A stretch of DNA of 64,000 bases from Trichoderma breve (Eukaryota; Ascomycota; Sordariomycetes; Hypocreales; Hypocreaceae): the NCBI RefSeq assembly GCF_028502605.1, contig NC_079232.1, forward strand, positions 7,523,386 through 7,587,385, read 5' to 3'. Every line of letters starts with the position of its first letter. Position 1 is the first letter of the stretch. Both the position numbers and the translations under genes were made by a program. The notes beneath the pieces were generated by a model. The model saw only the letters and a program-made list of their open reading frames with translations. It had not been told where the DNA came from and made no database searches. Shown here piece by piece: positions 22,601-34,315 of this stretch.

Positions 22601-25600
22601 TTTAGGCCCCTGGCAGACCAGACAAGTTTTCTTGTGTTCTTGTCAAAGCCAAATACATCCAAGATGGTCTCTTTGCTGTCCTCGTGAACAATCCTGGTGT
22701 ATGCTCTGTATCTCGCGCTTCCCTTCAGCGCACTTAGCGGGCCTACGGAATCCATGCCAGTGCAAATGTAAGACATTTCGCCGTTCGTCTCCTCTTCTTC
22801 GCCTGCGTCCCGTAGCGAGTGCACAAATATGCCCGGCACTTGTAAGAAGTTGTCCATAACCAGTGGATCCGCGATACTCTTGTTGGGAGTCATGGCCGAA
22901 GCGTCCAAGTTGGACAGCGGCATGTGAATGTCTCCTGCACCCTCCTTGCCTTGTTTGCCAACGAGGTATTTCAGGCCTTTATACGGCGGCGAATAGGTGG
23001 CCATCTTGGAGAAGACCTTGTATATCATTGCGCCTCGCAGTGCCTCCGTATCGGTATCATCATCCAGAAGCGTTGAGAGGCGCTCCCACATGTGTCTATC
23101 GCTCGATTCGCTGCCAGACTTGGAGCCGTTGGTCAGAGATATGACGCCTGTGGCATGTGAGGTTGGCTTCTCGTTGTCTTTAAAGGAAGCCAACTTGAAG
23201 TCCCATGCACTCCCCGTCTTCTTTGTTAACGTGAGTCTGACTGAGCGTTTCGAGTCTATACCAAGAGGAGCGTTGATCTTAATGGCATCCACTGTGGTTT
23301 CCGCGTTCTTCCCAGGATTCAGCAGAGCGACTGCATGCGCAGCCAGTTCGAGGTAAATTGCTGCTGGGCATAATGAAGAACCAACAACAATGTGACCTTT
23401 GACAAGCTCATGGTAGCGCCTGCTGCGTGTGTCTACCTTGAAGACATACTCTCCCTGATTCTGGCTCTTGTCCTGCTCTATGTAGGGGTAGTCACTGATG
23501 TCTTGGTGGCAGTGAGGGCACAAACCGGACAGTGGTGCCTCGCCGCCTTGCTTCGTACTTGCGCTGCCAAGGGGAGTGTAATCAAGCCAGTGATTGTGCT
23601 TTTCGAATTGATACTGCGGTAGATGCACGGGCACATAGCTCGCGGCTTGGCTCCGGTGGAAGGGCCAGAACTGTACGTTCGTGTGCCCGTTCTTCCACAG
23701 CGCCACCGTGGCGTCTGCAAGAGATCGAACTGGGTCTTTGCCATTGATCGGTACAAAGCCGTGCTGGTCTTGAGCCTGTGCTTGTGGTATCGCGTTCCGT
23801 GCCAACGCGATAATGGGACCGCCGAAGCCAGCCTCCAAAAACGTGCATGAACCCAGACGATCGACAATGCGCGAGATGGCTTTTCCAAAGTACACTGCAC
23901 CCCGAGTATTGCGGGCGATCACGTTGGGACCAGGACCGGTCCAGGAGTCCTCGTGGCACGATTCGAAAGGGTAAATGGGATTCTATCCCGAAAGAGAGGG
24001 TTAGCAAATCATCTCAATAGAAAACGGAGGCTATTGAGCTGTCTTTGAGTATCTCTTTCTACTGACCTTGAATGTGACCGAAGCTGATAGCACCGCTGCT
24101 TCATCAACGATCGGGTCAGCCATGACTGAATGGTATGCATGCATTCCTCTCAGGACCTTGAAGCGGAGCTTTTCACCGCTGGCTTTCCTCTCGATCAAGT
24201 GCGATTCAAGCAAGTCGATGTCCGGTGTATGCCCAGCGACAACGTAGTTGTTAGGCCCGTTGTAGCACGCAATGTCAAGCTTAACGTCAGGATGCTGCTC
24301 GTTGAAGCGCTGCATGTTTTGAGCAGGCGTCGTCCCCGTCCCGACCAAGTCGGCCTCGATGGCTACCATGGACCCGGTGTCATCGCCCCAGAGCTTCGCG
24401 ATGAGAGATGCACGTCCTATTTATAATTAGCATTCCAAAAGTCACTCTATCAGTCGAATCATTTAATTACTGACTATCAAACTGTTAGCATACGGCGCCA
24501 GGCTCAGATAATCGGAGCAAATTCAGCCCGGGGACAAGACATACCCAGTAACAAGTCGCATACCATCCTTCAGTGTTATGGCGCCCGAGACAGTCAGTGC
24601 TGCCCACTCGCCAAAGGAGTGGCCAGAAATTGCCTGGGGCCTCACTCCTGAAGCAATCCACGACATACCGGACGAGTACTGAATAGCGAACATGGCAGCG
24701 TGGCGGAGGACGAGATCATCGCTTTCTTGGACTCCCTCGAGGACAGCCGGGAAGAGACTGGGAAGCCCAAGAGACTGAATTGCCTCTTCGCAGTCGTCTA
24801 TATATGACTTGAAGAGCAGAGAGCTCTCATATAGAGCCTTGGCAGGCGGAACTGCAGTGCCATTCTGTCCACTGAAGAGTAACACAATTGACTTGGGCTT
24901 GGGAGAGGCCGTGGTAATGTGGCTCTCGGGATCAGCGAGTTGTGTCTGCAGGTCGTTCACTTGAGTTGGAGAGTCAGTACCTAGTCTGGAGAAGCTTAGA
25001 ACATTGTAAATAGCGAGTATATGACTTACCAGATGTGACAGTCGTGGAGAACACGTGTTGGAGTTGGCGGTTCTGCTTCTTCGCCAGCGTAAAAGCCAGG
25101 TGCCGAACGAACTCAGGAGTAGACGACTCTCTATCTAGCTGACTCTTCAGTTTGGCGAAATAAGCCAAAAGACTGGATTTAGAACCGGCAGATATGAAAA
25201 TAGGGAACTTTGAAACAGAAGCATTGGCCGTGTTAGACTCAAGCAATGAAGGCGAAGATGACGATCGAGGAGGTGGAGGCGCAACGACAGTGGCCGCATT
25301 GTTACCAGAAGCACCATAACTGCTCACCAGTGCCAAACGCAAGTCATCTCGCCATTCTTTCAAGGAGGTCGAGATCGCCATTTGGTCAGGCTCGAGGGCT
25401 GGAATATTCGGGTTCAGTGTTTGGAACTGGGCCTGAGGTGTAATTTTACCGTGCTTCATCATGAGCAGGACCTTGATCAGGGAAATCGCGCCTGAAGCGC
25501 CCTCAGAATGGCCGACATTGGGTTTCACAGCGCCGACATGCAAAGTATTGCCCCGGTCCGGACCACCAAGAACCTGTCGGATCGCCTCAACCTCGACGGG

Positions 25601-27991
25601 GTCACCAGCGCGTGTTCCCGTACCGTGAGCCTCGACATACGACACGGCCGCTGGGCTGACACCAGCGCGCAGCAGCACGTCTCTGAATAATGCCTTCTGG
25701 CTCTTCAGAACAGGATTTGTGATGCTAGTGTTGTTTATGTTTTGATTGTTGCCAGTGGACAGCAATACGGCGTGAATGTCGTCGCCATCCTGAATCGCCC
25801 TGGCCACTGGCTTCAATACCAAAACACCGACAGCCTCACCACGGCAGTATCCGTCCGCGCGAGCATCGAATGTCTTGCATGGACCCGTCTTGCTCAGAAA
25901 CCCGCCTGTGCGGAGGGCGTCGAACAAGGCAGTGTTGGTGATCAGATTGGCACCTCCAGCGATAGCCCTCGTGCACTCGCCGACCTGGATCGCCCGGCAG
26001 GCCTGGTGTATGGCAACCATAGCCGACGAGCAAGCCGTATCAATAGTCTGAGAAGGTCCTGTCCAGCCGAAATGGTGACTCAATCGACCAGCAACAAAGG
26101 AGCGGAGCATACCGAAGCCCGTGTAAGGCGACGATGGGTTGCAAGCCAGATTCAAGGGGTAGTCTGGCGCGTTCATGCCGATGAAGCAGCCGGTGATTTC
26201 GCCACCATCGGCCACATCGTGGGTCTCTGCCTCCTGTTGCTGATCTTCTCCAAAGCAGCCGGCTGATTCGAGGGCGTGGTAAGTGGTTTCGAGCAACAGG
26301 CGTTGATGTGGATCGAGGGCCGCAGATTCGCGCTTAGACTTCTTGAAGAACTGATGGTCGAATGATTCGGTGTCTCGTAAGAAATTGCCCACCATCTTCT
26401 CGCTTTTACTGGCTGCGTCGGGAAACCGCTTCGGGTCCAAGTCGCGGAACATGCTCTTACCTGACGATATCGCCTGCCAAAGGTCATCTGCGGTGTCTCC
26501 GGCCGCTGTCCGGCAAGCCATGCCCACGATGGCCACTGCATGCTCAGGATAACTTGTTGGTGTGATTTTTTCGTCTCCTGTTCGGGGTGTGATATCCCAT
26601 AGCACTGGATGCCTTGGCGGGTCTCCTTTCTTGAGCTCCAACACTCGCACCACCGCCACATGGTCAGACTTGAGGCTAAGGACGCCATCCAAGGCCGCCA
26701 GGGCCTCCTCTTTGCTGATGATTGCAAGGCCCTTGGCTTGCATTCCCGTAGTGATCATACGTGTAGCCGACTTGCTTTGAGCCATCATACCAACGCCATC
26801 CCAGCAAGTCCACTGGATCGATGTGCTGTTGTCTCCCTGACGTCTCCTCCGTGCAGCTAATCCTTCCAAGAACGAGTTTGATGGCGCATAAGACAACTGG
26901 CCGGGAAATCCAACGAGTTGTCCAACAGAGGATGTCAGGATGAAGAAATCCAATGTGCCTGGTAGAAATAACTTGTCCAGATGGAGGGCGCCCATCACTT
27001 TGGGCGCCATATCGTTGTCCACCTCAGAGGGAGTACAGCGCTCCAATGTGCGGTATCCCGCGACACCGGCTGTGTGAATAACACCCTTTACAGAAGGCAG
27101 GGCTAAGTTGTCTAAGGCTTGCCGCAGAGTCAGATCTGCATCCGGCTTGCTGATGTCAATGGCCAGCACATGTACAATAGCCCCTAAGGTGCGGAGATGA
27201 TCAATCCGTTTGACCAATGCGTCGGTATCAGCATCTTTCTCTTCGTTGTTGAGAACAGGCAAACCACGACGGGACACCAGTACAATGTTGCGAGCCCCTC
27301 TCTCCCCCATCCAAGTCGCAGTCTCCAAACCTATGCCTCGGGTCCCGCCCGTGATCAGGTATGTGCCCTTGGGATCAAGACTTGGCTTTACACCGGCCCC
27401 TTTTGTTTCAATGTCCTGGAACGGTTGGAGCCTCGCAGTCTGCGCCACTCCATTGGAGACTTTGACGACATCGAAGCCCTGGGCATATTTTATAGCGGAA
27501 AGCGGAAAGCGTCCTTCGTCTTCCTCGATCAGTCCGCCAAAGAGATCTGGTATTTCCATCTTCATTGCGCGTGCCAGTCCATAGAGAGGTGCGTAACCCA
27601 GTTCACTGATACCAGAATCTTTGGTGATGACTGAAAACAGCTTATAAGCCGTGCCTCTCTTGGCCTGGGTGTGTTGTTGCAGCATCTGCGCAGCAGCAAT
27701 GAGACTGGTGCACGATTTAGTCGCCGCTTCATAGACCCCGTACTTGTCATTCACCGCCTGAGGAAGATGAACGACAATTGCATCAGGCGTTAACAATGGC
27801 GCTATCTGCTCAACTTCTCTGGCAATGGCTGTTTTGTGGCCCTCTTCGGCAAGTTGGCTTTGGTATGCTGACAAGATTGTGTCATGCTCCCCTTCGCCAG
27901 CGAGAAAGACTACTTTCTCAAATTGAAACGGTTTGCCGGATAGTGTAGCCGTCGTCCAACGGACTTGGTGATATAGCCCGTGTGTGCTCAT
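19676..27991 (-). CDS. Iterative type I PKS, KR-KS-AT-PT-ACP-ACP-CMeT-TE (N-terminal ketoreductase, no SAT seen)
   Basis: Multidomain polyketide synthase of about 2664 residues. Exons: 27991-25030, 24980-24546, 24416-24067, 23982-19780 and 19720-19676. Domains seen: KR with its structural half at 1-195 and catalytic half at 205-405 (GTYLITGGTRGIG, Ser354/355, Tyr368); KS about 482-900 (Cys654 in DTACSS, His789, His828); AT (FSGQNG, Ser1109 in GHSFGEW, then a MHAYHS motif); PT (His1436 in VKGHIVVG, Asp1616 in MDNFLQVPG); two ACPs (Ser1807 and Ser1920); C-methyltransferase (LEVGAGTGGTTKHL); thioesterase (GGYSVGG). PT, tandem ACP, CMeT and TE are the hallmark of C-methylating non-reducing PKSs such as the DMOA synthases. 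Those begin with a SAT domain, whereas this one begins with a complete KR. Exon 2/3 joining needs a stwintron (separate entry). The C-terminal exon adds VNTWASTLAGLLGP. Product unknown. Confidence 0.92.
24417..24545 (-). other. Putative [D1,2] stwintron in the PKS acyltransferase region
   Basis: 129-nt intervening sequence. The nearest GT donor gives the wrong phase with the only good acceptor. Removing an internal intron (24544-24474; GTATGT donor, GCTAAC branch, GATAG acceptor) leaves the first donor base G (24545) next to TCAGTAAT, forming a standard donor GTCAGT. The resulting outer intron ends at the TAG before 24416. The product then reads RLVTG-RASLIAKLWG, matching fungal AT domains. 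Confidence 0.75.
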
Positions 27992-30790
27992 GACTGATGT
28001 TGTTTTCCCAATCAAAAGAATTGTTATTTGGGGAAATGTGCCATTAACAAGGTTCTTCAAAGTGTGTTGAAACGAGAAGTTGTTGCAATAAGCAAAAGTG
28101 AACTCAATCAAAGCTACGACTTCGATTGTAGAACTATATATACCAGTCGCGAGTGTATCGACTTGGTGATTTAGCCGGAGGAATATAAGAATACCCCAGA
28201 AAGAAGTGATGTCAAATCGTGATACGGCACGTATGCCCTTGCAACAATCTGACGCTAGCTATGTGCCAGATGTCAACGAAGCTACAGCTATCAGGGTATT
28301 GTATCAGCTTAGTTTCTATTACGTTTGTAGCTTCATTGCCTGATGCATACTGTGCAGGTTACGAGTATATTTCTAATCAAGATAAGAGTGTTGGTGAAGT
28401 GGCAACAGCTAGTGATAGCAATCTATCTTTTACGTTCTGAGATACAGTTGGAAAGCTTTAAAATAGTACGCAGTTAGTATTCTTTCCATTTACATAAGAA
28501 ACTAATTATATATTATGTTCTTTATAGTATAAGCTAAATAGTAATTTTGCTTTATACTATTGTTTATATAAATGTTTAATTCTTAAATAAATATTAAGTA
28601 GAGCTATAATAGTTAGCTTAAAGGCAACCTATACCCTAGCACTATTAATAGTTATTAAAATGGAAATATAATATAAATACTTTAAGTTATATTTAAGGGT
28701 TTTATATTATAAAATAATATCCCAATGATATCTTTACATATATATATTAAAAAAGAGTATACAAAAGCAATATAATTATACTCATAGAAATATATACTAA
28801 ATATATATTTTATTAGCTTTTAAAATACCTATAGTTAGTATATCACAACCACAGTGTGTAGTTCACTATTACTTAATACTTTCATTTTATTATACAAAAA
28901 GATAATTTACACAAGTATATATAGACGAAAGAGGTAAATAAACAAACTAGGATTATATTCCATCAATACAAAACTCTTCAAGTATAATGATTTATGATAA
29001 ATCACCAGTAGATATTTAACCAAAGCAACACAATGTATTCCCTTGCAACCCCTAGTCCAGTCTAGTGGCTCCTACACTACTTTGTATCACTTACATAACT
29101 TTCTTTAATGGCTACGGCTTACTTTATTTCTAACCTTGTTTGGTGTGTTGTAGTTTGTACCCAACGTAGGGTTGCAGCTGACGGATAAATCGGCATCTTG
29201 ATAAGTGTAAACGGCGATCCTTACCAAGAGTAGTATCATAATATCCCTACTCTATCAACTCGAGAGATTCCATCACATTTGTCTATCGGAATTCGCAATA
29301 CCAAGGGGTGGATAAAATACAACGTTGGTTATCACATCGATGCTCCAGGGTCTAGACTAGCGGCATTCGCTCCCCGCTGCCTAACGCAGGGCAGAATCTA
29401 ACGGTTAATGCGGCAGCTGCGGCACCCTGATAAGCGTGGATGACGATCACTACCAGTCTCAGTATTGTTAGCATACCCGATTCGTCAATTTATAGAGATT
29501 TTATAATTCTTATCTGTCAGATTGTACCTGGCCCGTGTGTGTCAGATAACTGCAGATCTGACACGTATGCTGCAGCAATTATTCATTATCCTTGTTTCCT
29601 GCGCATCTCTTGCCGTGTCTGATAACTACAGGCCTGCCTTGTAGTAGAGTAGGAGGTAGTAACAGCAGCAGTCGCAGTGTTTACTATCCTTGGCTCCCGA
29701 AACTGTGCCTCGGCATGTAATCTTAGATACTGCAGGGTTAACGCAGACCCTGTGGAGTGCGGTTTATTATCCTTGTTTCCTGCACTGTACCTAGCGTGAA
29801 GTGTCAGATGACAATACACCTAACTATCAGTACTAGACTGCGGAGTATTTCATCATCCGGCTTCTCCGGCCCGTGCCTAGTGCATAGTGTCAGATTCCTG
29901 AAGACGGCCTAACTAACGATATTGTAGTACTCCGCAGTCTACTAACCTGCGGAGTATTACAATGCTTGTTTTCTGGAATCTGGCGTAAGGTTTAGGCAGG
30001 GATCCCCATAGGGCGTTAATGACGACTATCACTTACTCTACCCATGACATACTCGTACCCGAGTCTGTTTGAACATCCTACCCTAAAGACTCTGTTCAAG
30101 TGTGCAAATTTCACCAAAACTAGATACAATAGAGGCTACGATTTATGCCTTCTCCAAATGTCCAATTGACAATTTTAAGAACTATTCAATATATCAGTGA
30201 GTTTTGGAGAGAGAGCAGCACGAATTTGAGTATTTTATGTAGCTATTCTATTTCATTGAAAGAATTGAGCGGCGGAGTCTCCGATCTACTGTCTGTTTTT
30301 TCGAGGAGGACGAGTGTGGTAACCTTCCTATGTTAGCATAACACTATGATCAAAACTCCCCACTGCTAAAGTATACGAGGGAATACGGTATGATGGTGAG
30401 TCGTGCATTTGGCCAGTAAGAGTTGTGGAAGGGCATGAGACAATGGCTGGTTGAAAGTCATCAAGTATCGTATAGCCGTTGACCGGATGGATGTTTAAGG
30501 CGAGACGCTGGGTGTCCGAATCCGCTCTGTCCTACGGATCAGTTATATACCATATGGTCCAAGGAGTTACTGACGGGCCTTGAGTCACAACGATATTAGA
30601 GATTCTATCTTAGCCTACTACTTTGATTCACAAATTAATCTAGTACAGACACGCTGCGATCTTTAGTGTCAATTTGGGAGAAAGCTCAATAGCTTTGCAG
30701 TCTCTTGAACTAATTATTTGTGCACAAATGTTGATCCCCTTATTGTCATCGATGTATCTCGCGGGGCTTGCCAATTTGACAGACTGAACT
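27992..30790. other. Gene-free spacer: PKS promoter, AT-rich block and degenerate repeats
   Basis: About 2.8 kb. 27992-28470 is the PKS promoter side. 28480-28960 is strongly AT-rich with no coding frame, like RIP-eroded DNA. 29150-30080 holds degenerate repeats (separate entry). 30080-30790 shows nothing recognisable. A 73-codon frame at 28219-28440 has no supporting features. Confidence 0.6.
29150..30080. repeat. Degenerate direct-repeat block
   Basis: Recurring degenerate units. ATTATCCTTGTTTCCTGC occurs at about 29585 and 29766, with eroded versions near 29502, 29682 and 29851, i.e. roughly every 82-97 bp. A second family (TGATAAG...ACGGCGATC / ATGACGATC / ATGACGACT) recurs near 29195, 29429 and 30017. 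Probably the remains of a minisatellite or transposon. Confidence 0.55.
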
Positions 30791-32819
30791 CTAGTCTGTT
30801 GATGACTGCTTGCGTTTTTTTATTCTGCAATTGAAACCTTCCTGCTTGAAAAAAAAGCCGTTCTCCACCGTTAGAGCTTTGGGGTCGATGATTTGAATCT
30901 GCAATTCTCTGTCAATAGCAGCTCCAATGTTCCAACACTCGGGGACATGGCAACTTGCCTCGTAGTTGAGAATCAGAAAAGGTATTAACTTCTTAACCTC
31001 AAACAAGCCAATGTACTTTCCAAGACACACACGTCTCCCGGCGCCAAACTGTGCTGACCGTTAGTTCCAATACAGTTCAAGGGCCTAATCCACGAACTCC
31101 AACACTTACGGTGAGTATGCTCTGCTCAAGTTTCTTCTTGTGACCTTCGCCACCAAGCCATCTCTCCGGACTCCAATCTTCTACGTTCTCGCCAAATGTG
31201 GGTTTGTGTCGGTTGACCACGTATGGGTTACCACCGACGAAAACGCCTTCCGGCAGATACTTGCCCATTACGTCAACTCCGCCGACGGGAACAACCCGCT
31301 CAAAGGGAAGAGCAAACGGTGGATGTATGCGCACAGCCTCTTGGACGCATGCGTCCAGATATTCCAAATCGCGGACCTCGTTCCATTTTGGATATGGACG
31401 AGAGAGATTTGCAGCGTCTAGTTCACGCTGCAATGCTTGGAGCGTGTCCGGATGACTTACCAGGTTGTCTGCGAAAAGATTAACCGCCTATTTCTTTTGC
31501 TCGCTACACATGACTTACTACAAGATTGTTAGCCCGTTATACACAAAGTAATTAGAGGGAGATGAACCTGATTGATCAGGCTTTAATGGCACATACCACA
31601 GAATCGTTCGCATTACAGAGCCAACTGAATCAGAGCCTGCTATAACATTCGAAAACGTCCAAGCAGTTGACGCCCTGTAGATTGTATTAATAACGGCTTA
31701 TAAATATCCCAAGCACCGCAAGTGAGGATATTCCTACCATGGTGGCAAGTCTGGGTTAGCCCGGTGAATCTCAAGGAAGCGAGATAGAAAATCCTTCCCG
31801 CTAGTTTGCGTGCCAGCGTCGTCGTTGCCGTCCAGTCGCTCTCGAATGGCTTTGCTCACAACCCCAAGAATTGACATTCCCGGAGTCCGTCTAAAGCTGT
31901 GGACAATCTTGTTTTTATAGAACCAGGGGTCCAGCCAAGGAATCTGTGTCATCTGGGGAACATGTTCAGTAAGATTACATGAGTCATCAACAGAAGCACC
32001 CAACAAAGTACGTACTGGTGCCGCAGTCTTCATGTAGTTGAAAATAGCGTCTAGCATTCCCTCATCATCCCGGCCTTGATCAAGGAATCCGTATCGTTTG
32101 GAAAAGGACATGGTTCCCATAACATCAAAGGCGAAATATTGCACCCATTTGCCAAAGTCGAGTATTTCCGTCGTGCCCACGAAGCGCTTGTCTAGCTGTT
32201 CAGACAGACAGGCAAGTACATCATCGACCAGTCCTTCGAATGTGACAGTGTTCGAGAGTGAAAAAAGCGGAGCAATTGGACTTTTGAGCCTCTTGTGCAT
32301 TTGTTCGTCTTGTGTGTTGAATACCAGTAGCATAGAGCCACGCTCACTAGAATATGGACGCAATGCACTGTAAAAGTCACTCTAAGAGAGAGAAACCTAT
32401 TGTTAGCATTGCATCATTCTAGACACTGCGGTAAAGGTCCAGGACAAGATACAAACCTTGGGAAACCCGGACCTAATCGGATAGATTGTCTGAATAGCTT
32501 CGGGGTTGCTGACAGACACCATGTGAGGCCCAATCCGTACAATGTCGCCATATTTGGCATGAACAGCCTGGTGATATAGATGTGCACGCCCGGTTCTCAC
32601 CCACCAGACCCTTTGCAAGTTAGTGAGGCTGGCCAAGAAGGGCCCTGGAATATGTCTCAACGACCACCAGGTTTGAAACAGGTGCACAAAGACAACAGCA
32701 ATCGTCGCTACCACAGCCAGCCACAAAAGCCGAACTCCATAGAAATCATCTCTGAAACTTGAAAATAGCTCTGCCGATGCATTGATGGCAGTTACGAGCG
32801 TCTTGTTCATTGTGCCCAT
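30791..32819 (-). CDS. Cytochrome P450 monooxygenase (first of three)
   Basis: Membrane-anchored haem monooxygenase of about 545 residues. Exons: 32819-32457, 32381-32016, 31952-31738, 31674-31598, 31468-31110 and 31048-30791. Seen: an N-terminal membrane helix ([18 protein letters not shown]), proline hinge HIPGPF, I-helix [10 protein letters not shown], ExxR in [13 protein letters not shown] in DWSPERW, and haem loop [10 protein letters not shown]. One 63-nt intron (32015-31953) is in frame and stop-free, so a raw ORF hides it; removing it gives [13 protein letters not shown]. The exon 4/5 gap needs a stwintron (separate entry), after which the I-helix continues [13 protein letters not shown] with normal spacing. 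An upstream in-frame ATG at 32909 would add 30 residues before the anchor. The substrate is unknown; it is probably a cluster oxygenase. Confidence 0.9.
31469..31597 (-). other. Putative [D1,2] stwintron in the first P450 gene
   Basis: 129-nt intervening sequence. The internal intron at 31596-31518 (GTATGT donor, GCTAAC branch, CTTGTAG acceptor) interrupts the outer donor between its G (31597) and TAAGTC. After its removal the outer intron has the donor GTAAGT and the acceptor TTCGCAG at 31469. Only this reading keeps frame and gives a normal P450 I-helix length. Confidence 0.75.
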
Positions 32820-34315
32820 CCAAGACAACCAATGCCTCGCAAGTTCCTGTTGGAAAATAAATAAACTTGACACTAAATGTTGTAGTTTACAAATGGATCC
32901 GTCTGGCATAAATAGGGCAACTGTTTTTCAGTTGTTAAAAGCGACTAAATAACGATGATGTAACAAAGGTTTTTTCCATTTATGATACAAATCAGGTCAC
33001 TTTGGCTAATGAAGCCATTGGCAAAATGTAAAAATGTTCAATGTAATATCAATTTACTAACGCCAAATAATCCTTACCAAAAACATTCGATAATAGCATG
33101 ATGTTTAGACATTTACTTCTACAGCCAAGTACATTTCTAATCATGCAATGCATTTCATCATCACTCTCTCTGTGACTAATAGTCCATGCTATTTTGAAGT
33201 CTGAATTGGAAGCGTACACTATCTTGCTTCAAGCTAGCGACTAAACAAGAAGGTTACATATTCATATCCTTGTGGCATGTATATCGGTGAGAGATTACGA
33301 AGTCCGAAATTTAGTTCCATCTCGGAGTGAGTTGTCAACTACCCATGGAAAGGCCACGTTCCTCCCGCTCTGCAACCTCAATGCATTACAGCAGATAAGC
33401 AATGTCAAGGCAACTACGTTGTAACAGAAAAGCCTCCATTAACCAAATGTAAAATAAGATTTAAATAAAAAGTGGATATAAAATAAATAAATAATAGTAT
33501 TTAAGTAAATATATATTTATAGAAATTTAATAAATTCTATTTAATTTTAATATTATTCCTTATAATATAGAAAGTTTTTTAGATTTTATAAACTATTTTT
33601 AATTTCAAATATTAGTTTTTGAATAAAAGAAATAAAAAGTTAAAATGTATAAACTAATATATAACTTATTTTTTCTTTATTTTCCTTATTTTGTATATCT
33701 TTTTAAAAAGAAAGAAATATATAAAACAGGGATTTTTAAAGTACATTTAATTACAAGCGGCAATATAACTATTTAAAGTAATATATTTACAATTATATTT
33801 ATATAATTAAGATTTTTGAAATATATAAAATATCACTATATATAGATTTTCCCAACCATTAGATACTAGGATATAAGGTGAGTTGTTGCTTTTGCGTCCC
33901 ACTGTAGTAGGTATTAGTGGAGATAGCACGGAAACTAACCGGAACCCGATATCACCTGCTTGGGCAGAGATCGTGGGGGCACCTGGTCTCTTCGCGTCTT
34001 ACATGCATACGGCTAGTCAGAGATCGCCCGGGTAAATGGTCGTTTTCCGCTTCCATATTTGGCAACCAATCTCGCTCTGTCTTACATGCATGCGACCTTT
34101 CGGTAACCCCTGTGTTCTCCACCACCGGCTTACAAAAGTTCTCAGGTACCTGAGACGTCACTTAGATAAATGAATCTTGGGATATGACATTACAATAACT
34201 TCTTGTATGAGAAACGTGGTTGAAATAGTATTATCAAGCCAATTGCCTGCTTGAGAATCCTCTGGAATAATTGCTTCCAACAGAATCTATCAACACTCGC
34301 AGAACAACCGCAACA
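32820..34315. other. AT-rich spacer between P450 and methyltransferase genes
   Basis: About 1.5 kb, divergent promoter region. 33430-33880 is very AT-rich with no coding frame. A short repeat TCTTACATGCAT(A/G)CG occurs twice, near 33998 and 34080. No gene seen. Confidence 0.6.

Noticed and set aside
24474..24546. An 11-nt microexon (24481-24471 region) as the fix for the PKS frame
   Set aside because: It would insert four residues into a conserved AT motif. The stwintron reading gives the exact conserved sequence and canonical signals for both introns.
28219..28440. 73-codon ORF upstream of the PKS
   Set aside because: No ATG at the frame start and no recognisable family. A hydrophobic stretch alone is not enough to call a secreted peptide.
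29150..30080. A CRISPR-like array
   Set aside because: Units are degenerate, spacing is irregular, no cas genes are present and the organism is a eukaryote.
31510..31517. An 8-nt microexon as the fix for the P450 frame
   Set aside because: It gives a longer, non-consensus I-helix, whereas the stwintron gives the usual spacing.
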